In this document: positions 58,689 through 64,000 of the stretch, piece by piece | Layout: every line of letters starts with the position of its first letter | Position numbering within the stretch: the first letter of the stretch is position 1 | Origin: Stutzerimonas stutzeri | GTDB taxonomy: Bacteria > Pseudomonadota > Gammaproteobacteria > Pseudomonadales > Pseudomonadaceae | DNA length: 64,000 bases | NCBI RefSeq assembly: GCF_024448935.1 | Contig: NZ_JAMOIE010000008.1 | Span: 22,826-86,825 of the forward strand | Reading direction: 5' to 3' | The notes under the pieces: generated by a model | Databases searched by the model: none | What the model saw: the letters and a program-made list of their open reading frames with translations, nothing else | What the model was told of the DNA's origin: nothing | Position numbers and translations under genes: made by a program

Positions 58689-60251
58689 ATGGGCGTTCCT
58701 GCGCTGGCTACTATCGAAACACCTCGTGAGGTGCTTACCGCTCCCGGCGGGAAGTACTCTATCGATGAGAAGCTGCGGGATCTACTGTGCCTGACCGATG
58801 ACCTGGTGCTCCATGTCTCGGCTTCGCACCTCGGCGATCCGTATGTGCTCGGCTTCATGGAGCGTCTGGGGCGTAGCAAGGTCCGCTATACCCTGCAGAA
58901 GCACCCGTTGCCGGAGATTCGCGAACTCTATGCCAACGCAGCGGCCGTGCGGCCGGCGATCGCTGTCGCCAAGCCGGTCGGTCTGATCGAAGAAACCACG
59001 CCTCGGCAAGTGCAGGTGCAACGTCTCGTCAAGGACGCGATGACCTGCGGCGCGAGCGATATCCATTTGACCATCGACAAGACACGGCATACCGCGCTCG
59101 TTGAGTACCGGGTAAATGGGGATCTGGTCGTCAAGGACCAGATCCGGGCGGAAGATGGTCAAGCTATCGCTTCGACCATCTACCAGTCGATGTGTGACGT
59201 AGCGGATCCAACCTACAACGACCTCCAACCGCAAGATGCCCGTCTGAAGCAGTCCTTCGTGAAGGCCTGGGGCCTGTATGGCGCCCGCATCGCGACCAGG
59301 CCGACCGACAAAGGGACGTTGATGGTCATGCGGTTACTGCGGAGCTCGGCCGGCGGGTCGCTGGAAGAGCTCGGCTATCTGCTGGAACAGATCCAGCTGA
59401 TCACGCGCATGATCCAACGCCGCAAAGGGATCATCATTTTTTCTGGCCCGACCGGCTCAGGTAAGTCGACCACCCTACAGCGCGTGTTGAGCGACCTGCT
59501 GGAGCTGTTTGAGTACAAGATCCGCTTGCTGACGATCGAGAACCCACCGGAATACGAGATCGGCAAGGGTAGGGCGATTCAAACCCCAATTCTATGCGAC
59601 TCGGACGATGCTGAAGCGGTATCCCAGGAGTGGGCGCGCTCGATCTCCAACACGCTTCGTCTCGATCCCGATGTCCTGATGGTGGGTGAGATCCGCGATC
59701 TCGCGACCGCAAAGGCGGCTTTCACTGCCGCGATGACAGGGCACCAGCTGTGGACGACGCTCCACGCGAACGATCTCGTCGCTATCGTTGAGCGCCTGAA
59801 AGACCTCGGCATTGAGATAAGTCTCCTGACGGATCCCATGTTGATGACCGGGCTCATCAACCAAGAGCTGGTTAAAACGCTCTGCAACAGCTGCAAGCTG
59901 CCGTTCGTACAAGCCAAGGCCCAACTGCCATCTGACCTCATTGAGCGTGTGGAGCGCTTCTGCACGCCCAGCACCGTTTACGTGTGTGGCCCAGGTTGTT
60001 CTGACTGCAACGGCACGGGTGTGCGCGGTCGGACGGTGGTCTCGGAGGTCATGATGCCGAACAAGGGGTTCATGAAGGCATTCCGAGAGAAGGGCAAGGC
60101 CGACGCCAGGGCTTACTGGGTCGACCACATGGGCGGCATCACCAAGAACGCGCACCTCATTCGCCTGATGAACATGGGGTGTGTGGATCCGCTGCACGGA
60201 GAGCGCGACATCTGCACGCTCGACGAAGACGAAATCACCCTGAGGGATTGA
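58689..60251 (+). CDS. pilQ: PilQ pilus extension ATPase
   Basis: A 520-residue GspE/PilB-class ATPase: Walker A GPTGSGKST (253-261), Walker B DVLMVGEIRD (328-337), His box TTLHAND, and a zinc module with Cys399, Cys402, Cys433, Cys437 and Cys440 characteristic of assembly rather than retraction ATPases. It powers polymerisation of PilS. GGCACGGAGAG precedes the ATG. Confidence 0.9.
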   Translation: MGVPALATIETPREVLTAPGGKYSIDEKLRDLLCLTDDLVLHVSASHLGDPYVLGFMERLGRSKVRYTLQKHPLPEIRELYANAAAVRPAIAVAKPVGLIEETTPRQVQVQRLVKDAMTCGASDIHLTIDKTRHTALVEYRVNGDLVVKDQIRAEDGQAIASTIYQSMCDVADPTYNDLQPQDARLKQSFVKAWGLYGARIATRPTDKGTLMVMRLLRSSAGGSLEELGYLLEQIQLITRMIQRRKGIIIFSGPTGSGKSTTLQRVLSDLLELFEYKIRLLTIENPPEYEIGKGRAIQTPILCDSDDAEAVSQEWARSISNTLRLDPDVLMVGEIRDLATAKAAFTAAMTGHQLWTTLHANDLVAIVERLKDLGIEISLLTDPMLMTGLINQELVKTLCNSCKLPFVQAKAQLPSDLIERVERFCTPSTVYVCGPGCSDCNGTGVRGRTVVSEVMMPNKGFMKAFREKGKADARAYWVDHMGGITKNAHLIRLMNMGCVDPLHGERDICTLDEDEITLRD

Positions 60252-60252
60252 A

Positions 60253-61335
60253 ATGCAGTTGCACGATTTGATGGCCAGGCTGGATCTCGCGGTGATCCGA
60301 CTGCAGTTCTACGGCTCTATAAGGATGGAGCTCTACGAGGCGCTGTCGTTGCTCCTGGAAAACCGAGTGCTCCTCGATGTTGCATTGAAGGACATGTACA
60401 AGATCTATAGTGAGAACGGGAAGAAACCGAAGCGAGCGCTCGCTGCGGTGACCTACGACTGCTACCGTGAGGTGGCCGACGGCAAGCCGCTATCCAAGGC
60501 CTTGGCAAAGTGGGTTCCCTATCAGGAATACACGCTGATCGCCGCTGGCGAGCGTTCTGGCGATCTGAAGACCTCATTCGACAACTGCGGAAAGATCATC
60601 ACGGCCAAGCAGGACATCGTGGGAGCCATCCTGCTGGCTACGGTGTATCCGTCGTTCCTGATGGCCATGGTCTGCGTGATGCTGGTGATGGTGTCCACCA
60701 AGTTGGTTCCCAAATTGGCCAGGACCTCTAATCCAGAGACCTGGTCCGGCGCCGCGGCCTTCCTCTACGAGATGTCCCAATACGTCGTCCATTACGGGGC
60801 GATCACCCTGGCCGGCATTCTGATCTTCCTGTTCCTGGTCTTCGCCTCGCTTCCATATCTGCGAGGTGGACTGCGCGTCCACCTCGACAAGCTTCCGCCT
60901 TGGTCGGTGTATCGAATGCTCCACGGCTCGACGTTCCTCCTCAACGTCGGCGTGATGATCCAAGCAAACGTTTCCCTGCAGGACTCCCTCCGGATGATGG
61001 CCGCGGAAGCGAGCCCGTGGTTGCGCGAACGCCTTAATGCCGCCTTCTACGGTCTGGGTATCGGGGGGAACCTGGGGGTCGCGTTGAGCAAGGCCGGATA
61101 CGACTTCCCAGATAAGAAGGCAGTCCAGTTCCTCATGATCCTGTCGGGCAAGGATGGTTTCGAAGATGCGTTGAGCAACTTCGGTGATCGATGGCTGAAG
61201 AAGAGCATCAAGCAGATCCAGTCGGCCGCAAAAATGGCAATCGCCGGCGGGATCATCACGGTCGGTGTGATTCTGATGACGGTTATTTCGGGGGTGTCGG
61301 GCATCCAGGACGCAATTCAGGCGGTAGCGAAGTGA
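60253..61335 (+). CDS. pilR: PilR inner-membrane platform protein (GspF family)
   Basis: A 360-residue GspF/PilC-type polytopic protein with the duplicated cytoplasmic helical domains (AGERSGDLKTSFDNCGKIIT in the first copy) and membrane segments at about 138-158, 185-205 and near the C-terminus (MAIAGGIITVGVILMTVISG). It would anchor the PilQ motor and hand pilin to the growing fibre. Placed one base after pilQ. Confidence 0.88.
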   Translation: MQLHDLMARLDLAVIRLQFYGSIRMELYEALSLLLENRVLLDVALKDMYKIYSENGKKPKRALAAVTYDCYREVADGKPLSKALAKWVPYQEYTLIAAGERSGDLKTSFDNCGKIITAKQDIVGAILLATVYPSFLMAMVCVMLVMVSTKLVPKLARTSNPETWSGAAAFLYEMSQYVVHYGAITLAGILIFLFLVFASLPYLRGGLRVHLDKLPPWSVYRMLHGSTFLLNVGVMIQANVSLQDSLRMMAAEASPWLRERLNAAFYGLGIGGNLGVALSKAGYDFPDKKAVQFLMILSGKDGFEDALSNFGDRWLKKSIKQIQSAAKMAIAGGIITVGVILMTVISGVSGIQDAIQAVAK

Positions 61336-61367
61336 ACAACAGCAAAATCCCAACCACAGAGGTAGCT

Positions 61368-61934
61368 ATGGAAAAAGCAGCAGAAGTAAAGCCAGTTCAG
61401 CCTGGCATCAATCGCAAGGCCCATGCGAAGAAGCAGGCGGGTTTCGGGGCTATCGAGATGATCGTGGTGCTCATCATCGTGATCGGCCTGCTGGCCCTGG
61501 CGGCGAGTCGCTGGGACACCCTGTTCGGTAGCAACGAGGCCGCCGAAGAGATCTCCAACGTCAACATGCTCATGGCTGGCACCAAGAACCTGAAAACCTC
61601 TTCCGGCTACGGCGCTTCCGGTACGAACCTGGTGCCGGCGCTGATCAAGGCCGGTGCTGTGCCGAAGAACATGACCGTTACCTCCGGCGCGCTTTACAAC
61701 ACCTGGGGTGGTGCTGTGACCGTGGTATCCACCGGTACCGGTTTCACGGTCGCGTCTGCCGCTGTTCCCGAAGGCGTTTGCCTGACCTTGGCCACCAAGC
61801 TGGCCCGGGGTGGGGTGTACTCCACCAGGATCAACTCCGGTACCGCGATCATTGGTGAGGTCACCCAGGCTGCTGCGACCGCCGGTTGCAGCAGTGCCAC
61901 CAGCAACTCCCTCACCTGGGCGAGCAACACCTAA
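61368..61934 (+). CDS. pilS: PilS major prepilin, type IVb
   Basis: A 188-residue prepilin with a 25-residue leader (long, type IVb-like) ending KKQAG; cleavage before Phe26, with Glu at mature position 5 (FGAIEMIVVLIIVIG). The globular part is Gly/Ser/Thr-rich and has a C-terminal cysteine pair (GVCLTLA and GCSSAT) for the usual disulfide. AGAGG precedes the ATG at 61368; the upstream part of the open frame belongs to pilR in another frame. Confidence 0.9.
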   Translation: MEKAAEVKPVQPGINRKAHAKKQAGFGAIEMIVVLIIVIGLLALAASRWDTLFGSNEAAEEISNVNMLMAGTKNLKTSSGYGASGTNLVPALIKAGAVPKNMTVTSGALYNTWGGAVTVVSTGTGFTVASAAVPEGVCLTLATKLARGGVYSTRINSGTAIIGEVTQAAATAGCSSATSNSLTWASNT

Positions 61935-61960
61935 TCTGCCGGTGGCAGTAAGGGAGGGGT

Positions 61961-62938
61961 ATGAGCGGCCCAGAAAACCATTCGCCTAAAGAGTTCGGCT
62001 GGATCGATCTCTACATTGGTGAGGGCTACAGCGACATGAAACAGGTGGCCGGGGCGCATGCGCCCCGGATCCCTGTGCCAGACAGCATGCAGGAGCTTAT
62101 TCATGCACTTCGCCAGAAGTGCATGGAGGGCTACGCCACGCATGGTGAGTCCGAGTTTGCGGTGATCCACGAGGGTACGATGCTGCGGGTCACCCAGATG
62201 ACCGACGTGACCAACAGCAACGTCTTTTTCATTCGGCGACCGGAGGCGGAGATCCGCCGCTTCGCGACTCTGGGCCTGCCTCCGCACGCGGTAAAGCTCC
62301 TGCTCGATAAGGGGACGCGGGGGCTGATCCTTTTCGCTGGTGAGATGGGGGTCGGCAAGACGACCTCTGCAGCATCTCTCGTGGTGGAGCGCCTGATGAT
62401 TCATGGCGGCGTCGCTATCGCGATTGAGGATCCGCCGGAAACGCCTCTGAACGGGCTGCATGGTCCTGGCCGTTGTATCCAAGTGCCGGCGTCGCGAAAG
62501 GCTGGTGGATACCGCGAGCACCTCATCAAAACGATGCGAGCCAGTGCGGACCTGATCCTCATTGGTGAGATTAGGGACACGGCCGCCGGCGTCGAGGCAG
62601 TCACCGCGAGTACCAATGGTCGCTTGGTCATCGCGACCATACACGGTCGTGACATTCCTGATGCTCTGTCGAGGATCTCGACCTGGTGCGCGGAGCTGCC
62701 GAACAACAACGACCTGCTTGCCGACGGTCTGAGTGCAGTCATCTGGCAGACCATCAAACGGCAGCCTGGTCAGCCTGGTCGACTGATGGTCAAGACGCTC
62801 TCCATTGGCGCAGGCGATACCGGGATCCGGGCCAAGATCCGGAAGGGCGAGTTTGGCCAGTTGCACCAAGACATCGAACAACAGCTCCGGCAGGCCTCGT
62901 GGAGCACCGAAAACCTATTTGGAGGGACGAGAACATGA
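61961..62938 (+). CDS. PilT-like ATPase in the pilus operon
   Basis: A 325-residue PilT/VirB11-class ATPase: Walker A GEMGVGKTT (127-135), DLILIGEIRD Walker B and ATIHGRD His box. It lacks the zinc cysteines of PilQ and is close to PilT in length, so a retraction role is reasonable. In R64 the gene called pilT is a lytic transglycosylase and no retraction ATPase is known, so this is a departure from that model. Overlaps pilV by four bases. Confidence 0.8.
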   Translation: MSGPENHSPKEFGWIDLYIGEGYSDMKQVAGAHAPRIPVPDSMQELIHALRQKCMEGYATHGESEFAVIHEGTMLRVTQMTDVTNSNVFFIRRPEAEIRRFATLGLPPHAVKLLLDKGTRGLILFAGEMGVGKTTSAASLVVERLMIHGGVAIAIEDPPETPLNGLHGPGRCIQVPASRKAGGYREHLIKTMRASADLILIGEIRDTAAGVEAVTASTNGRLVIATIHGRDIPDALSRISTWCAELPNNNDLLADGLSAVIWQTIKRQPGQPGRLMVKTLSIGAGDTGIRAKIRKGEFGQLHQDIEQQLRQASWSTENLFGGTRT

Positions 62939-64000
62939 AGGCGAGAGGCAGGGTATTGCGGGGTGCGAAGAAGCAGCAGGGCTTTGCCGCGATCGAAATG
63001 ATCGTGGTGCTGATTCTGGTGATCTCCGCCCTCGGGATCGGTGCCCAGGCGATGTTCGATCACGCGGACAACATGGCCGCGCAGACCACTGCCGATCACC
63101 AGAAAATCATTTCCGACGCGGCTGCAGCCTATATCAAGGACAACTACGCCGCGGTCGTTGCGGCTGCAGGGCCGACTACGCCGGCGACGATTACCACGAC
63201 GATGTTGAAGAACACCGGGTACCTGGAGACGAGCGTCGCCGACCTGAACAGCTTCGGCCAGGCCTACAGGGTACTGGCGATCGAGCCGACGCCGAATAAG
63301 CTGCAGACGCTGGTTGTCACCACCGGCGGTGAAACCATTTCCGAGACCAGCATTCGTCGGATTGCCAAGCAGGTGGGCGCTCGCGGCGGCTATGTCTCGA
63401 ACGTCGACACAGCCCGGGTGGAGGGCTCGTTTGGAGGGTGGGGCGTGCCGCTGGCGTCCTACGGCGTTTCCCCGGGGGCAGGGCACTTGGCGACCGCTCT
63501 GTTTTTCGACGACGGCGCCCTTACCAACGACTACCTGTATCGAAACTCGGTAGCGGGTCACCCCGAAGTGAACCGGATGAACACCTCGATCGACATGGGA
63601 GGCAACAACCTCAACAACACCGGCACGGTGAACGCTACTACAGCAAACATCACCGGGAACGCTGCCGTCGCCGGCAACGCAACCGTCGGCGGCACGATCA
63701 AGGGGCAGACGGCTGACATTACCGGGGAGACCTATACCGGTGGGTGGTTCCGTACTCGCGGGGATAGTGGTTGGTACAACGAGAAATGGGTCGGCGGTTG
63801 GTATATGAGCGATCCGACCTGGGTGCGCTCGTATGCAAACAAGAACGTCTACACCGCCGGCGAGATGCGCGGGGGCAAGTTGACCTCGGAAGGGAGGACC
63901 GAAGTAGGGGAGTACCTCCAGCTCAACGGAGTGGCAACTGAGGGTGCCGGATGCTCTCCGAATGGCCTTGTAGGCCGCAACGCTGCTGGCCTCACACTAT
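62935..64000 (+). CDS. pilV: PilV pilus-tip adhesin (3' end missing)
   Basis: At least 355 codons, open to the window edge. A prepilin leader ends KKQQG, cleaved before Phe17, with Glu at mature position 5 (FAAIEMIVVLILVIS). The middle has the repetitive NNLNNTGTVNATTANITG stretch and the final residues CSPNGLVGRNAAGLTL match the end of the constant part of PilV adhesins. In R64 the C-terminus is switched by a shufflon to change recipient choice; whether that exists here lies beyond the window. Confidence 0.9.
   Translation, partial: MKARGRVLRGAKKQQGFAAIEMIVVLILVISALGIGAQAMFDHADNMAAQTTADHQKIISDAAAAYIKDNYAAVVAAAGPTTPATITTTMLKNTGYLETSVADLNSFGQAYRVLAIEPTPNKLQTLVVTTGGETISETSIRRIAKQVGARGGYVSNVDTARVEGSFGGWGVPLASYGVSPGAGHLATALFFDDGALTNDYLYRNSVAGHPEVNRMNTSIDMGGNNLNNTGTVNATTANITGNAAVAGNATVGGTIKGQTADITGETYTGGWFRTRGDSGWYNEKWVGGWYMSDPTWVRSYANKNVYTAGEMRGGKLTSEGRTEVGEYLQLNGVATEGAGCSPNGLVGRNAAGLTL

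Overview
The window reads as the backbone of a large conjugative plasmid of a Pseudomonas-like gammaproteobacterium. The main evidence is an iteron-controlled RepA origin, ParA/ParB partition genes, an I-type (Dot/Icm, R64-like) transfer system, a type IVb pilus operon ending in a PilV adhesin, and an MvaT-family silencer, a family characteristic of pseudomonads. Gene content is reminiscent of Pseudomonas megaplasmids such as the IncP-2 group, but that placement is from memory and was not checked. No rRNA, tRNA, CRISPR array, resistance gene or intact insertion sequence was seen.

Layout. From 1 to about 38.8 kb nearly everything is on the minus strand. From about 39.9 kb to the end most genes are on the plus strand, so the two arms diverge from a replication region at 38.9-41.3 kb. 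The left arm (1-27 kb) is a DNA-processing and accessory block: DnaB helicase, an SNF2 ATPase, topoisomerase III, a very large methylase-helicase fusion, a UvrD-like helicase, a c-di-GMP phosphodiesterase (EAL) and many small unknown genes in tightly overlapping operons. From 27.6 to 38 kb lies half of the Dot/Icm-type transfer apparatus: a gene for a small secreted protein, TraU/DotO, two unknown genes, IcmJ-like, IcmD, IcmC, DotF-like, DotG, DotH and DotI. It is read leftward from a strong promoter at 38.06-38.09 kb.

The centre holds 16 iterons, an AT-rich segment, repA, then parB and parA (minus strand) and a regulatory region in front of a second operon with a ParB-domain protein. From 45.4 to 48.4 kb are small secreted or unknown proteins and the MvaT-like protein, followed by a tyrosine recombinase-like gene on the minus strand.

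The right arm (49.9-64 kb) is one long co-oriented operon: DotD, DotC, DotB and IcmT, then a ParM-like actin with a small partner, then PilL-N-O-P-Q-R-S, an extra PilT-like ATPase and PilV, which runs off the window. The transfer machine and the pilus would act together in mating: the pilus brings cells together and the Dot/Icm-type complex moves DNA. Coupling protein, relaxase, oriT and DotA/TraY are not in this window.

Repeated short sequences tie the region together. Iterons also occur 3' of repA and at 7.5 kb. A palindrome TTTTCACSGTGAAAA occurs at six places, two inside parB. A GTGACCTA operator clusters before two plus-strand operons. A GACTTTY element lies seven bases before a -10-like hexamer upstream of at least five operons.
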